Of a stretch of DNA of 64,000 nt, positions 9,463 to 19,171 are shown in pieces. The translations under genes and the position numbers were made by a program. The first letter of the stretch is position 1. The number at the start of each line of letters is the position of its first letter. The notes under the pieces are model-generated. The model made no database searches. It worked only from the letters and a program-made list of their open reading frames with translations, and was not told the origin of the DNA. The DNA comes from Streptococcus oralis (GTDB lineage: Bacteria; Bacillota; Bacilli; Lactobacillales; Streptococcaceae), in assembly GCF_021497885.1 (NCBI RefSeq), contig NZ_CP046523.1:353501-417500 (forward strand). The letters are read 5' to 3'.

Positions 9463-9508
9463 AAAAACCCCAGAGAAATCATGTTACATGAATTCTTCTG
9501 AGGTTTTT
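9463..9508 (-). terminator. Intrinsic terminator after the FUSC-family gene
   Basis: On the minus strand the sequence right after the stop forms a long stem (AAAAACCTCAGAAGAATT with a near-complementary arm) and ends in a T tract. It faces the prfC terminator. Confidence 0.8.
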
Positions 9509-10462
9509 CTAGTTTCCATATTTTTGATAAAAATCGACCTTGACCTGAATGAAGGTTTCGGCTTCGCGTAGTAGCTGCAGGAGGGTGGCACGGGTCTCAA
9601 ACTCCTCACGTGTTTTGGGGAGACTCCGATGGCGGAAGACTTGCAGATAGCGTTCAATGTCATCAAGTAGGTCGTGAGCAGGATTGGTCTGACTTAGCTG
9701 GACAGCAATCTTTGAAAAGAGCTGTGCTAAGATCAAACTCTCACTTGCGGCTAGGTGACAAGTATTGACCTGCTGGGCCATATTTCGCAGGATACCACTT
9801 TGTCGCTGTCTCATCTCAAAGTAGTGGATGTGGTAGTCCGTCTGGTGAAAGAGGTGATCCGAGTGATCCAAATAGACTAGCTTGAGGGCTTCATCAAGGA
9901 GCTTATCTAATTCGTCAACGAGTTGGGCTTGATTGCGTCCGTCTCCCCTTGACAGATAGTATTTAAAACGAAGCAGGATATCTTTTAACTTTTCTTCGAC
10001 CTGAAGGTGGTAGCTTTGGATGGCTTTCTCACGAGAGGGCATATAAAGGTTGACCAATAGAGCAAAGCTTGTCCCGATGAGAAAGAGGAGCACTTCATTG
10101 AGCAAGAGGTCTGGAGAGGTAGACTTCTGTACCAAGAGATGACTGACCAAGACACTGCTAGGTGTGATGCCGATTTCCCAGCCCATTTTATAGGCTAGGG
10201 GCACGTAGAGAGCCAGATAGAGGCCGAGACTCCAAATGTGATAACCTGTCATTTGAAAGACTAGAACACCTATAGCCAGTGCTAGGAGCATGGAAAAGAG
10301 GCGGTTACGGGCTAATTTCAGCGTGCTTCTGCGCGTGTCGGAGAGGCTTAAGAGAGCGATAATTCCAGCTGAAACTGCTGATGATAAATCTAAAAAATAA
10401 GCGAGAAAACAAGCGAGGCAGGTCGCTAAGATCAGTTTTGTCGTACGTTGGGTGATAGACAT
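9509..10462 (-). CDS. FUSC / aromatic-acid-exporter family membrane protein
   Basis: 317 residues. The N-terminal half has four to six short membrane helices (LILATCLACFLAYFL, SAGIIALLSL and others) and the C-terminal half is a soluble helical domain rich in Gln, Glu and Leu. The opening RTTKLILATCLA...SAVSAGIIALLSLSDTRR is the pattern of the Firmicute ArAE_1 (DUF939, YgaE-like) proteins related to AaeB/FUSC efflux components. Substrate unknown. A minus-strand -10 (TATTAT) and AGGAAATT lie just before the ATG. The gene stands alone. Confidence 0.8.
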   Translation of the reverse strand: MSITQRTTKLILATCLACFLAYFLDLSSAVSAGIIALLSLSDTRRSTLKLARNRLFSMLLALAIGVLVFQMTGYHIWSLGLYLALYVPLAYKMGWEIGITPSSVLVSHLLVQKSTSPDLLLNEVLLFLIGTSFALLVNLYMPSREKAIQSYHLQVEEKLKDILLRFKYYLSRGDGRNQAQLVDELDKLLDEALKLVYLDHSDHLFHQTDYHIHYFEMRQRQSGILRNMAQQVNTCHLAASESLILAQLFSKIAVQLSQTNPAHDLLDDIERYLQVFRHRSLPKTREEFETRATLLQLLREAETFIQVKVDFYQKYGN

Positions 10463-10490
10463 GAGAATTTCCTATAATACTAGAATAAGA

Positions 10491-10524
10491 GTATAAAAGA
10501 CAAGACTTGGAAGACTTGTCTTAA
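10491..10524 (-). terminator. Probable intrinsic terminator after sstT
   Basis: Stem AAGACAAG/CTTGTCTT (10497-10504 with 10515-10522) followed on the minus strand by TTTTATAC. The T run is short, so it may be leaky into the FUSC-family gene. Confidence 0.6.
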
Positions 10525-10528
10525 AAAT

Positions 10529-11734
10529 CTATTTTTTACGTGCCGACGCGTACTCAGCTACTGCTGTAAAGAGGACATCGGTAGAAGAGTTCAGGGCAGT
10601 TTCGCAGGAATCTTGGACAACACCGATGACAAAACCAACTCCGACTACCTGCATGGCAACATCGTTTGAAATCCCAAAGAGACTACAAGCGACGGGAATG
10701 AGGAGGAGTGATCCACCAGCGATTCCAGAGGCTCCGCAGGCAGAAATGGCAGCCACTACACTGAGCACAAAGGCTGTACCAAAGTCGACAGAGATTCCCA
10801 GAGTATTGACTGCAGCTAGAGTCAAAATGTTAATGGTTACGGCTGCACCAGCCATGTTAATAGTGGAGCCAAGGGGAATAGAAACAGAGTAGGTATCTGG
10901 ATTGAGTCCAAGATCTTGGCAGAGTTTCATGTTTACAGGAATATTAGCAGCAGAACTACGAGTAAAGAAAGCTGTAATTCCACTGACACGCAAACATTTA
11001 AAAACAAGGGGATAAGGATTTTTTCTCATAAAGAAAAAGGCGATGAGAGGGTTGATAATCAAGGCTACAAAAGCCATGGTTGCAATCAAGAGACCGAGTA
11101 AAATTCCATAGTTAGCAAGGCTGGTAATTCCTTTATCAGAGATGGTCTTGAAGACCAAGCCCATAATTCCGAAAGGAGCCAAATTGATAATCCATTCCAC
11201 AATCTTGGAAGTTACTCCTGCCATGGTTTTGAGCAATTCCTTACTGTTTTTGCTAGCTTCCCTCATAGCAAGTCCAAAGACAACAGCCCATGATAGGATC
11301 CCGATATAATTAGCTTGGACGATAGCGTTTAGGGGATTATCTACGAGATTTAGCAGAAGATTGCTGAGAACTTGACCGATGCCGTCTGGTGGGGCAATCT
11401 CTGTACTAGCACTGCTAAGAGTGATCTGGACAGGAAAGAGAAAACTAGCCAATACAGCGAGTAAGGCAGCAGCAAAGGTACCAAGTAGATAGAGAAAAAT
11501 AACCGTCTTCATATTGGTATCTTGCCCTTTTTGATGTTGTGAAAGGGCATTTGCAACGAGGGTAAAGACCAAAACAGGAGCGATGGCTTTTAATCCCCCA
11601 ACAAACAGATCGCCGAGAATGCCAATACCTGACAAACTAGGGAAGATCAAACCTAGAGAGGCTCCAAGAAGCATGCCGATTAGGATACGTTTGATGAGGC
11701 TGGCCTTGTTCCAGGCTCGAATGATTCTTTTCAT
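10529..11734 (-). CDS. sstT: Serine/threonine:Na+ symporter SstT
   Basis: Dicarboxylate/amino acid:cation symporter (DAACS) family, importing serine and threonine with sodium. It has eight or more membrane helices. The diagnostic substrate-loop region [14 protein letters not shown] falls at roughly residues 290-303, and [17 protein letters not shown] forms the second re-entrant hairpin. I use the MKRIIRAW start (401 residues), since AAGGAGA lies 5 bases upstream; five residues could be added from an upstream ATG without a ribosome site. Monocistronic with its own strong promoter. Confidence 0.95.
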   Translation of the reverse strand: MKRIIRAWNKASLIKRILIGMLLGASLGLIFPSLSGIGILGDLFVGGLKAIAPVLVFTLVANALSQHQKGQDTNMKTVIFLYLLGTFAAALLAVLASFLFPVQITLSSASTEIAPPDGIGQVLSNLLLNLVDNPLNAIVQANYIGILSWAVVFGLAMREASKNSKELLKTMAGVTSKIVEWIINLAPFGIMGLVFKTISDKGITSLANYGILLGLLIATMAFVALIINPLIAFFFMRKNPYPLVFKCLRVSGITAFFTRSSAANIPVNMKLCQDLGLNPDTYSVSIPLGSTINMAGAAVTINILTLAAVNTLGISVDFGTAFVLSVVAAISACGASGIAGGSLLLIPVACSLFGISNDVAMQVVGVGFVIGVVQDSCETALNSSTDVLFTAVAEYASARKK

Positions 11735-11764
11735 AATAGTCTCCTTCAAAATGTATTGTTTATG

Positions 11765-11793
11765 ATTATAGTATAAATATGCCGTTGAGGCAA
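11765..11793 (-). promoter_or_regulatory. Sigma-A promoter for sstT
   Basis: Minus strand: TTGCCT (complement of 11788-11793), a 17-base spacer and TATAAT (complement of 11765-11770). Confidence 0.8.
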
Positions 11794-11855
11794 GTCTTTT
11801 TTTGAGTTTGGGGGAATATCGGAATATTTATGAGGGATTTGAACGGGATGATTTG

Positions 11856-11864
11856 TGGTATAAT
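11856..11864 (+). promoter_or_regulatory. Extended -10 promoter for mscS
   Basis: TGGTATAAT at 11856-11864, a TGn-extended -10 typical of mitis-group streptococci, 18 bases before the mscS ATG. Confidence 0.7.
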
Positions 11865-11882
11865 ACTAAAAAGGAGTTTTGT

Positions 11883-12443
11883 ATGCAAGAATTTTTTCAA
11901 CGTTATCTTGATAAATTGGATGTAACAACTGTATTAGAGAATGTCTTGACCAAGGTGATCTCTCTTTTGATTTTGTTTCTGCTATTTTATATAGCTAAAA
12001 AGATGCTTCATGCGACTGTCCGAAAGATTGTCAAGCCCTCGCTTAAATTTTCCAATCGAGATGCAGGCAGACAAAAGACCATTTCTCGTTTGCTTGAGAA
12101 TATCTTTAACTACACCCTTTATTTCTTTTTGATTTACTGTATCTTGTCTATTTTGGGTTTGCCAGTTTCTAGCCTCCTTGCTGGGGCAGGGATTGCTGGG
12201 GTTGCCATTGGGATGGGGGCTCAAGGCTTTTTATCCGATGTCATCAACGGCTTTTTCATCCTCTTTGAACGTCAGCTCGATGTGGGCGACGAAGTGGTCC
12301 TCACAAATGGTCCTATTACCGTATCTGGAAAGGTTGTTAGCGTAGGAATTCGTACAACGCAACTGCGAGGTGACGATCAAGCCCTTCACTTTGTTCCCAA
12401 CCGCAATATCACCGTCGTCAGCAATCTATCTCGTACTGAATAG
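11883..12443 (+). CDS. MscS-family small-conductance mechanosensitive channel
   Basis: Membrane-tension-gated channel that releases solutes on hypo-osmotic shock. The 186-residue protein has a first helix (VISLLILFLLFYIAKK), then the pore helix GAGIAGVAIGMGAQGFLSDVINGFFILFE with the Gly/Ala-rich MscS packing pattern, followed by the beta domain DVGDEVVLTNGPITVSGKV. It ends soon after VPNRNITVVSNLS, so it lacks most of the C-terminal cage domain of the 286-residue E. coli MscS; this short form resembles YkuT. ATG 11883 follows AAAGGAG by 6 bases. A longer frame extends upstream across the promoter and is not used. Confidence 0.92.
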   Translation: MQEFFQRYLDKLDVTTVLENVLTKVISLLILFLLFYIAKKMLHATVRKIVKPSLKFSNRDAGRQKTISRLLENIFNYTLYFFLIYCILSILGLPVSSLLAGAGIAGVAIGMGAQGFLSDVINGFFILFERQLDVGDEVVLTNGPITVSGKVVSVGIRTTQLRGDDQALHFVPNRNITVVSNLSRTE

Positions 12444-12468
12444 TCCGACTATTTTAGCAGATTTGTGG

Positions 12469-12474
12469 TACAAT
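12469..12474 (+). promoter_or_regulatory. Extended -10 promoter for the CorA-family gene
   Basis: TGGTACAAT, with the -10 TACAAT at 12469-12474 and a TG one base upstream, 26 bases before the ATG. Confidence 0.65.
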
Positions 12475-12500
12475 AGAAAGAGTTTGGTAAAGGAGAGAGT

Positions 12501-13409
12501 ATGCTATTTGTAGAGAAAAAACTAGGTCATGATTGCACCTGGATAGACCTTGATGTGGACAAGATTAAAAACATGGAAGATCTTTCTGACGTCTATGGAT
12601 TGGACAAGGAAACCATCGAGTATGCTCTAGATAGAAATGAACGAGCCCATATGGATTATAACCGTGAAACGGGGACGGTAACCTTCATTTATAATGTTCT
12701 TGATTTAGAAAAAGACAAAGAATATTATGAAGCGATTCCGATGACCTTTATCGTTGAAAAACAACGACTGATCACTATCAGCAATCACAAGAATACTTAT
12801 GTGATTAAACGCATGGCGACCTACCTTGAAAGTCATGAAATTATTTCCATCTACAAATTTCTTTTTGCCAGTTTAGAGATTATTAGCAATGCTTATTATC
12901 CAGTTATTGAAGAGATGGATAAAAGTAAGGATGAAATCAGTGCACTTCTTCGTCAAAAAACAACTAAAAAAAATCTTTTTGCCCTCTCTGACTTGGAAAC
13001 TGGTATGGTTTACTTGACAGCTGCTGCCAAACAAAATCGTCTCCTCTTGGAACATATCCAAGGGCATGCTCTTTATCGCAATCTTAATGAGGTAGAAAGA
13101 GAGCAGTTTGATGATGCTATGATTGAAGCGCATCAGTTGGTTTCGATGACAGACTTGATTTCTCAAGTTTTGCAACAACTCTCAGCCTCTTACAACAACA
13201 TCCTAAATAATAATTTGAATGATAATTTGACAACTTTGACAATTATCTCAGTCTTGCTGGCTATCCTTGCGGTTATTACAGGATTCTTCGGAATGAATGT
13301 CCCTTTACCGTTTACAGATGAACCGAATGCTTGGATTTATATTTTGATAGCTAGTCTCATTTTATGGGCAGTCTTAGCCCAATGTTTAAAGAAAATTGCT
13401 AGAAATTAA
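12501..13409 (+). CDS. CorA-family divalent metal (Mg2+) transporter
   Basis: 302 residues. A long cytosolic alpha/beta N-domain is followed by the stalk helix and two C-terminal membrane helices (IISVLLAILAVITGFF and WIYILIASLILWAVLAQ). The signature Gly-Met-Asn follows the first helix as FFGMNVPLP, which defines CorA/Mrs2 ion pores. The short basic C-terminus (LKKIARN) fits. It mediates Mg2+ (or Co2+/Ni2+) flux; the substrate cannot be told from sequence. AAAGGAGAG precedes the ATG. The next gene, yqeG, begins 17 bases later and may be partly co-transcribed. Confidence 0.93.
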   Translation: MLFVEKKLGHDCTWIDLDVDKIKNMEDLSDVYGLDKETIEYALDRNERAHMDYNRETGTVTFIYNVLDLEKDKEYYEAIPMTFIVEKQRLITISNHKNTYVIKRMATYLESHEIISIYKFLFASLEIISNAYYPVIEEMDKSKDEISALLRQKTTKKNLFALSDLETGMVYLTAAAKQNRLLLEHIQGHALYRNLNEVEREQFDDAMIEAHQLVSMTDLISQVLQQLSASYNNILNNNLNDNLTTLTIISVLLAILAVITGFFGMNVPLPFTDEPNAWIYILIASLILWAVLAQCLKKIARN

Positions 13410-13426
13410 AAAGAAAAGGAGCCAGA

Positions 13427-13954
13427 ATGGCAATTGAAAACTATATGCCAGATTTTGCTGTGGAAGCGGTCTATGTTCTGACAGTCCCAAGCCTGCAGGC
13501 GCAGGGGATCAAGGCTGTTTTGGTCGATTTGGATAATACCCTCATTGCTTGGAACAACCCTGATGGGACTCCAGAGATGAAGCAATGGCTACATGACCTT
13601 CGTGACGCAGGTATTCGTGTCATCGTGGTCTCAAATAACACCAAAAAACGAGTTCAACGAGCAGTTGAGAAATTTGGGATTGATTACGTCTACTGGGCCT
13701 TGAAGCCTTTCACATTTGGGATTGATCGTGCCATGAAGGAATTTCACTACGAGAAAAATGAAGTGGTTATGGTCGGCGATCAGCTCATGACGGATATTCG
13801 GGCAGCGCATCGTGCAGGCATTCGCTCGATCTTGGTCAAACCCTTGGTCCAACACGACTCGATCAAAACGCAGATTAACCGAGCTCGCGAGCGCCGTGTC
13901 ATGTGCAAAATCACTGAAAAGTACGGACCGATTACATATAAAAAAGGAATTTAA
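13427..13954 (+). CDS. yqeG: YqeG-family HAD-type phosphatase
   Basis: 175-residue HAD superfamily IIIA protein. Motif I is DLDNT at 34-38 (nucleophile Asp34), motif II is VSNN at 68-71 and the motif III/IV region is MVGDQLMTDI near residue 115-124. The HAD-IIIA group (YqeG, PGP phosphatase-like) includes the phosphatidylglycerophosphatase GEP4. The B. subtilis orthologue lies in the same yqeG-yqeH-yhbY-nadD-yqeK order, so phospholipid phosphatase activity is plausible but unproven. Two bases separate it from yqeH. Confidence 0.93.
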   Translation: MAIENYMPDFAVEAVYVLTVPSLQAQGIKAVLVDLDNTLIAWNNPDGTPEMKQWLHDLRDAGIRVIVVSNNTKKRVQRAVEKFGIDYVYWALKPFTFGIDRAMKEFHYEKNEVVMVGDQLMTDIRAAHRAGIRSILVKPLVQHDSIKTQINRARERRVMCKITEKYGPITYKKGI

Positions 13955-13956
13955 CT

Positions 13957-15063
13957 ATGGAAGAAATTCTCTGTATTGGTTGTGGAGCAACCATTCAGAC
14001 GACAGACAAGGCTGGTCTTGGTTTCACTCCCCAGTCGGCACTCGAAAAAGGGTTGGAGACAGGCGAAGTCTATTGCCAACGCTGTTTCCGTCTCCGTCAT
14101 TACAATGAAATCACAGATGTCCAGTTGACGGACGATGATTTCCTCAAGCTCTTGCACGAGGTAGGAGACAGTGATGCCTTAGTGGTCAATGTCATTGATA
14201 TCTTTGACTTTAATGGCTCTGTTATCCCAGGCTTGCCACGCTTTGTCTCGGGTAATGATGTCCTCTTGGTTGGAAATAAAAAAGATATTCTACCTAAGTC
14301 CGTTAAACCGAGCAAGATTAGCCAGTGGCTCATGGAGCGTGCCCACGAAGAAGGTCTTCGCCCTGTTGATGTCGTCCTGACTTCAGCCCAGAATAAGTAT
14401 GCTATCAAGGAAGTCATTGACAAGATTGAACACTATCGTAAGGGCCGTGATGTCTACGTAGTTGGCGTGACCAATGTTGGGAAGTCAACCCTTATCAATG
14501 CTATTATCCAAGAAATTACGGGCAACCAGAATGTCATCACGACTTCGCGCTTCCCGGGGACAACCTTGGACAAGATTGAGATTCCGCTTGACGACGGATC
14601 TTATATTTACGATACACCGGGAATTATCCACCGACACCAGATGGCCCACTACTTGACAGCCAAAAACCTCAAGTATGTCAGCCCTAAAAAGGAAATCAAG
14701 CCTAAAACCTATCAACTTAACCCTGAGCAAACCCTGTTTTTAGGTGGTTTAGGACGGTTTGACTTTATTTCAGGAGAAAAACAAGGCTTCACAGCCTTCT
14801 TTGACAATGAACTCAAACTCCACCGTACCAAGCTAGAAGGCGCTAGTGCATTTTATGACAAGCACCTTGGAACCCTTCTGACACCACCAAATAGTAAGGA
14901 AAAAGAAGATTTTCCAAAACTAGTCCAACACGTCTTTACCATCAAGGACAAGACAGATTTAGTCATCTCAGGACTAGGCTGGATCCGCGTAACAGACACC
15001 GCCAAAGTCGCCGTCTGGGCACCAGAAGGCGTCGCTGTCGTCACACGAAAAGCCATTATTTAA
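13957..15063 (+). CDS. yqeH: Ribosome biogenesis GTPase YqeH
   Basis: Circularly permuted GTPase needed for 30S subunit assembly in B. subtilis. It begins with a zinc finger (C6, C9, C40, C43). G motifs come in permuted order: G4 NKKD at 107-110, then G1 GVTNVGKST at 170-178 and G3 DTPG at 219-222. The C-terminal TRAP-like RNA-binding domain ends the 368-residue protein. It sits between yqeG and yhbY in a conserved ribosome-assembly cluster; the following 200-base gap contains an unusual palindromic element. Confidence 0.97.
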   Translation: MEEILCIGCGATIQTTDKAGLGFTPQSALEKGLETGEVYCQRCFRLRHYNEITDVQLTDDDFLKLLHEVGDSDALVVNVIDIFDFNGSVIPGLPRFVSGNDVLLVGNKKDILPKSVKPSKISQWLMERAHEEGLRPVDVVLTSAQNKYAIKEVIDKIEHYRKGRDVYVVGVTNVGKSTLINAIIQEITGNQNVITTSRFPGTTLDKIEIPLDDGSYIYDTPGIIHRHQMAHYLTAKNLKYVSPKKEIKPKTYQLNPEQTLFLGGLGRFDFISGEKQGFTAFFDNELKLHRTKLEGASAFYDKHLGTLLTPPNSKEKEDFPKLVQHVFTIKDKTDLVISGLGWIRVTDTAKVAVWAPEGVAVVTRKAII

Positions 15064-15074
15064 ACACAGAAAGG

Positions 15075-15266
15075 AAAGAGTTGTCTTTATTAAGGCGAGC
15101 GTTGCGAGCCCGTAGAAGATACTTTTCGCCGTGGTGTTAGTTGGTACAAGTGATTGTACCAACTGCGGAAAATTTGAGACCTTAGGCTCAAATTTTAGTC
15201 ATGAAAGTCCGAAGGACTTTGCTGACGTCCGTCACCACTTCAGAAAAGTATAAAAAGAAACTCTTT
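15075..15266 (+). other. Multi-branched palindromic element between yqeH and yhbY
   Basis: The gap folds into nested stems. The outer arm is AAAGAGTT/AACTCTTT (15075-15082 with 15259-15266). The closing stem is ATACTTTTC/GAAAAGTAT (15119-15127 with 15243-15251), continued by GTGGTG/CACCAC (15131-15136 with 15233-15238). Inside are three perfect hairpins: GTTGGTACA/TGTACCAAC (15140-15163), AAAATTTGAG/CTCAAATTTT (15169-15196) and AAAGTCC/GGACTTT (15204-15220). A closed junction with three arms is not a terminator and no open frame fits it. It is either a MITE-like repeat or a structured intercistronic RNA. Confidence 0.75.
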
Positions 15267-15276
15267 TAAAGAAATT

Positions 15277-15588
15277 ATGTCATTAACATCAAAACAACGT
15301 GCCTTCCTCAACAGCCAGGCACACACCCTCAAACCCATCATCCAAATCGGGAAAAATGGACTTAACGACCAAATCAAGACCAGCGTTCGTCAAGCTCTTG
15401 ACGCCCGCGAATTGATTAAAGTTACACTCTTACAAAACACAGATGAAAATATCCATGAAGTAGCTGAAATCTTGGAAGAAGAAATCGGTGTGGATACTGT
15501 CCAAAAAATCGGACGCATCTTGATTTTGTATAAACAATCCAGCAAGAAAGAAAATCGCAAGATTTCTAAAAAAGTCAAAGAAATCTAA
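15277..15588 (+). CDS. yhbY: YhbY-family (CRM domain) RNA-binding protein
   Basis: 103-residue single CRM-domain protein associated with pre-50S ribosomes. It opens LTSKQRAFLNSQAHTLKPIIQIGKNGL, the typical CRM start with a GxxG-like loop at IGKNG, and ends in a basic tail. It belongs to the yqeG-yqeH-yhbY-nadD-yqeK-rsfS cluster. The start region has only a weak ribosome site (AAAGAAATT) directly after the palindromic element, so folding of that element could affect its translation. Confidence 0.95.
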   Translation: MSLTSKQRAFLNSQAHTLKPIIQIGKNGLNDQIKTSVRQALDARELIKVTLLQNTDENIHEVAEILEEEIGVDTVQKIGRILILYKQSSKKENRKISKKVKEI

Positions 15589-15639
15589 AACCCTACTCCA
15601 AACAACTGTTTTTACAGAGAATTAAAGGAAGACGAGCCT

Positions 15640-16269
15640 ATGGCAATCGAATTATTGACTCCCTTTACCAAGGTAGAGTTGGAGCCAGAAATCAAGGAGA
15701 AAAAACGCAAACAAGTCGGGATTCTAGGAGGGAATTTTAATCCCGTTCACAATGCCCATCTTGTTGTGGCGGACCAAGTACGACAACAGTTAGGACTGGA
15801 CCAGGTCCTGCTCATGCCCGAATACCAACCTCCTCATGTAGATAAAAAGGAAACCATCCCCGAGTGCCATCGGCTCAAGATGCTTGAGTTGGCGATTGAG
15901 GGGATTGAAGGCCTAGCCATTGAAACAATCGAGTTAGAGCGCAAGGGCATTTCCTACACCTACGACACCATGAAGATTTTGACCGAGCAACATCCAGATA
16001 CGGATTATTACTTCATTATCGGTGCTGATATGGTGGACTATCTGCCTAAGTGGTACCGAATTGATGAGCTGGTCGACATGGTTCAGTTTGTAGGGGTTCA
16101 GCGCCCACGCTACAAGGCTGGGACTTCCTATCCAGTTATCTGGGTGGATGTGCCTCTCATGGACATCTCGTCCAGCATGGTGCGTGACTTCATTGCCCAA
16201 GGACGAACACCTAACTTTCTATTACCACAGTCAGTGCTAGACTACATCGAGAAGGAGGGGCTCTACTGA
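15640..16269 (+). CDS. nadD: Nicotinate-nucleotide adenylyltransferase
   Basis: Transfers AMP from ATP to nicotinate mononucleotide to give deamido-NAD. The 209-residue nucleotidyltransferase has [11 protein letters not shown] at 30-40 (the T/HxGH-type ATP motif) and the C-terminal ISSSMVRD motif near 178-185. The first ~25 residues, before VGILGG, form an N-terminal extension common in streptococcal NadD and absent from E. coli. GGAAGACGAG precedes the ATG. The TGA overlaps the yqeK ATG (ATGA-type coupling). Confidence 0.97.
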   Translation: MAIELLTPFTKVELEPEIKEKKRKQVGILGGNFNPVHNAHLVVADQVRQQLGLDQVLLMPEYQPPHVDKKETIPECHRLKMLELAIEGIEGLAIETIELERKGISYTYDTMKILTEQHPDTDYYFIIGADMVDYLPKWYRIDELVDMVQFVGVQRPRYKAGTSYPVIWVDVPLMDISSSMVRDFIAQGRTPNFLLPQSVLDYIEKEGLY

Positions 16270-16862
16270 TGACCTATCAAGACTATATCAACTGTTCCCG
16301 TGAGGTTTTGTTGGAAAGAATGGCAGAGCTTCTACCCGAGAAACGCCTAACCCACTGTCTAGGTGTAGAGCGTGCAGCTATAGAGTTAGCGGAGAGATTT
16401 GGAGTCGATGTTGAGAAAGCCGGTCTAGCAGGTCTCCTTCATGACTATGCTAAAAAGTTGTCAGATCAGGAATTTCTAGACTTGATTGACCGTTATCAGC
16501 TAAATCCTGACCTCAAAAACTGGGGCAATAATGTCTGGCATGGCATGGTTGGTATCTACAAGATTCAGGAAGATTTGGATTTGCATGATCCAGAAATCTT
16601 GCGAGCTATTGAAATCCATACAGTCGGGGCTGACCAGATGACTGATCTTGATAAGGTTATATATGTCGCAGACTATATCGAGCATAATCGTGCCTTCCCT
16701 GGAGTGGACGAGGCACGTGAGATTGCTGAGCTATCGCTCAATAAGGCAGTGGCCTACGAAACAGCTCGTACCGTGGAGCATCTAGCTCATCAGGGATTCC
16801 CCATCTATCCCCAAACCCTTGAAACCTATAACGCCTTTGTGCACTATTTGAAAGAGGACTAA
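16269..16862 (+). CDS. yqeK: YqeK-family HD-domain (bis(5'-nucleosyl)-tetraphosphatase) protein
   Basis: 197-residue HD-domain hydrolase. Metal ligands are visible as H29 in LTHCLGVE and the H58-D59 pair in LLHDYAK, with further ligands around IEIHTVGAD and DYIEHNR. YqeK proteins hydrolyse Ap4A symmetrically to two ADP. It overlaps nadD at its start and abuts rsfS (stop TAA immediately followed by ATG), so nadD-yqeK-rsfS is tightly coupled. Confidence 0.95.
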   Translation: MTYQDYINCSREVLLERMAELLPEKRLTHCLGVERAAIELAERFGVDVEKAGLAGLLHDYAKKLSDQEFLDLIDRYQLNPDLKNWGNNVWHGMVGIYKIQEDLDLHDPEILRAIEIHTVGADQMTDLDKVIYVADYIEHNRAFPGVDEAREIAELSLNKAVAYETARTVEHLAHQGFPIYPQTLETYNAFVHYLKED

Positions 16863-17216
<354 letters not shown>

Positions 17217-17221
17217 AAGAT

Positions 17222-17252
17222 GAACTCAGTTGCAGTCAACTGGGTTTATTTG
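17222..17252 (+). terminator. Weak hairpin after rsfS
   Basis: AACTCAGTTG pairs with CAACTGGGTT around a short loop, followed by TATTTGCTTATTTT rather than a clean T run. Probably a partial terminator before the methyltransferase gene. Confidence 0.5.
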
Positions 17253-17287
17253 CTTATTTTAGAAAATTGATGGAAAGGTGAGGGCGA

Positions 17288-18064
17288 GTGGTGTTTGCCA
17301 TGGAGGCTCTTGGTATCATGATTATGGCAACTTATGAAACCTTTGCGGCTGTTTACGATGCTGTGATGGACGATAGTTTATACGATAAATGGACGGATTT
17401 TTCTCTGCGTCATTTGCCTAAGACCAAGGAGAGAAAAAAACTCTTGGAACTGGCTTGCGGGACAGGTATCCAGTCTGTGCGCTTTTCTCAGGCAGGTTTT
17501 GATGTGACAGGACTTGACTTGAGCGCGGATATGCTGAAGATTGCTGAAAAGAGAGCGACATCAGCCAAGCAAAAGATTAATTTTATTGAAGGCAATATGC
17601 TGGATTTATCCAAGGCAGGTAAATATGATTTTGTGACTTGCTACTCTGACTCTATCTGCTACATGCAGGATGAGGTGGAGGTAGGAGACGTCTTTAAGGA
17701 AGTGTATAATGCTCTCAATGGAGACGGAGTTTTCATCTTTGATGTGCATTCGACCTACCAGACGGATGAGGTTTTTCCAGGCTATTCTTACCATGAAAAT
17801 GCGGAAGATTTTGCCATGCTTTGGGACACCTATGAGGACGAAGCTCCTCACTCCGTCGTGCATGAGTTGACCTTCTTTATCAAGGAGGCTGACGGTTCCT
17901 TTAGTCGCTACGACGAAGTGCATGAGGAGCGGACCTATGAGGTCTTGACCTATGATATTTTGCTGGAACAGGCTGGTTTCAAGTCTTTCAAACTCTATGC
18001 GGACTTTGAGGACAAGGAACCAACAGAAACCACTACCCGTTGGTTTTTTGTCGCGCAGAAGTAG
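17288..18064 (+). CDS. Class I SAM-dependent methyltransferase
   Basis: 258 residues by the longest reading. The Rossmann-fold SAM motif LLELACGTG lies at about 52-60, followed by FDVTGLDLSADML (motif post-I) and YDFVTCYSDSICYM (motif II). The substrate is unknown. The conserved fold starts at MATYETFAAVYD. ATG codons at 17318 and 17324 sit 11 and 17 bases after GGAGG, so a start at 17318 is the best-supported alternative to the GTG at 17288. The gene ends 9 bases before tmcAL; the pair is conserved after rsfS in streptococci as I recall. Confidence 0.9.
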   Translation: MVFAMEALGIMIMATYETFAAVYDAVMDDSLYDKWTDFSLRHLPKTKERKKLLELACGTGIQSVRFSQAGFDVTGLDLSADMLKIAEKRATSAKQKINFIEGNMLDLSKAGKYDFVTCYSDSICYMQDEVEVGDVFKEVYNALNGDGVFIFDVHSTYQTDEVFPGYSYHENAEDFAMLWDTYEDEAPHSVVHELTFFIKEADGSFSRYDEVHEERTYEVLTYDILLEQAGFKSFKLYADFEDKEPTETTTRWFFVAQK

Positions 18065-18073
18065 GAGAACATC

Positions 18074-19171
18074 ATGACCATCACAGGTATTATCGCGGAG
18101 TTCAATCCTTTTCATAATGGGCACAAATACCTGCTGGATCAGGTGGAAGGGCTGAAAATCGTGGCCATGTCTGGGAATTTCATGCAGAGAGGCGAGCCTG
18201 CTATCGTTGATAAGTGGACAAGGGCCCAGATGGCACTGGAAAATGGCGCAGACTTGGTAGTGGAATTGCCCTTTTTAGTCAGTGTTCAGGCGGCAGATTT
18301 CTTTGGCCAAGGAGCTGTGGATATCTTGGCTCGGTTGGGCATTGATAGCCTAGCTTTTGGGACAGAGGAATTTCTGGATTACCAAAAAATTGCTGACTTA
18401 TACACAGAGCAAGGTGCTGAGATGGAGAATTTTGTGGAAAATCTGCCTGATTCTCTCTCCTATCCTCAGAAAACCCAAGCCATGTGGAAGGAATTTGCTG
18501 GTCTTGATTTTTCAGGCAATACGCCCAATCATGTCCTTGCTCTGGCCTATGCCAAGGCGGTTGCAGGACGCAACATCAAACTCCAGCCGATTCAGCGTCA
18601 GGGAGCGAGTTACCATTCTGTGGACAAGAATGTGGACTTTGCCTCGGCGACAGCCCTCCGTCAGCACCAGAGGGACAAAGATTTCTTAGAACGCTTTATG
18701 CCTTCTGTAGAGCTTTTTGAAAATGCTAGTAAGGTGAGCTGGGATGACTATTTTCCCTTGCTCCGCTATCAAATCTTGTCAAATCCAGACCTAACCACCA
18801 TCTATCAGGTCAATCAAGAAATGGCAGTGCGTATCAAGGAAGCGATCAAGACAGCCCAGTCTGTTGACGAATTGGTCGAGGCGGTTGCGACCAAACGCTA
18901 CACCAAGGCGCGTGTCAGACGCCTCTTGACCTATATCCTAGTGCAGGCCAGAGAAAGTGACTTGCCAGAAGCCGTTCATGTCCTAGGATTTACAGAAAAA
19001 GGCAGACAACATCTCAAATCTCTGAAAGACCAAGTCCAACTAGTCAGCCGAATTGGGAAAGAGCCTTGGGATGCCATGACCCAAAAAGCAGACCAGATTT
19101 ACCAACTAGGACACCTAAGTATAGCAGAGCAGAATTTTGGAAGAGTGCCGATAAGAATAGAATCAAACTAA
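18074..19171 (+). CDS. tmcAL: tRNA(Met) cytidine acetate ligase (TmcAL/YlbM)
   Basis: Uses ATP and acetate to form N4-acetylcytidine at the wobble position of elongator tRNA(Met). The 365-residue protein begins [18 protein letters not shown] with the nucleotidyltransferase HxGH motif at 14-17, and has [13 protein letters not shown] and the long helical C-terminal domain. The C-terminus [11 protein letters not shown] is intact. A diverged second copy of this end, including the downstream terminator, occurs at 21790-21857 fused to a recombinase fragment, so the 3' end of tmcAL borders an insertion. Confidence 0.95.
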   Translation: MTITGIIAEFNPFHNGHKYLLDQVEGLKIVAMSGNFMQRGEPAIVDKWTRAQMALENGADLVVELPFLVSVQAADFFGQGAVDILARLGIDSLAFGTEEFLDYQKIADLYTEQGAEMENFVENLPDSLSYPQKTQAMWKEFAGLDFSGNTPNHVLALAYAKAVAGRNIKLQPIQRQGASYHSVDKNVDFASATALRQHQRDKDFLERFMPSVELFENASKVSWDDYFPLLRYQILSNPDLTTIYQVNQEMAVRIKEAIKTAQSVDELVEAVATKRYTKARVRRLLTYILVQARESDLPEAVHVLGFTEKGRQHLKSLKDQVQLVSRIGKEPWDAMTQKADQIYQLGHLSIAEQNFGRVPIRIESN

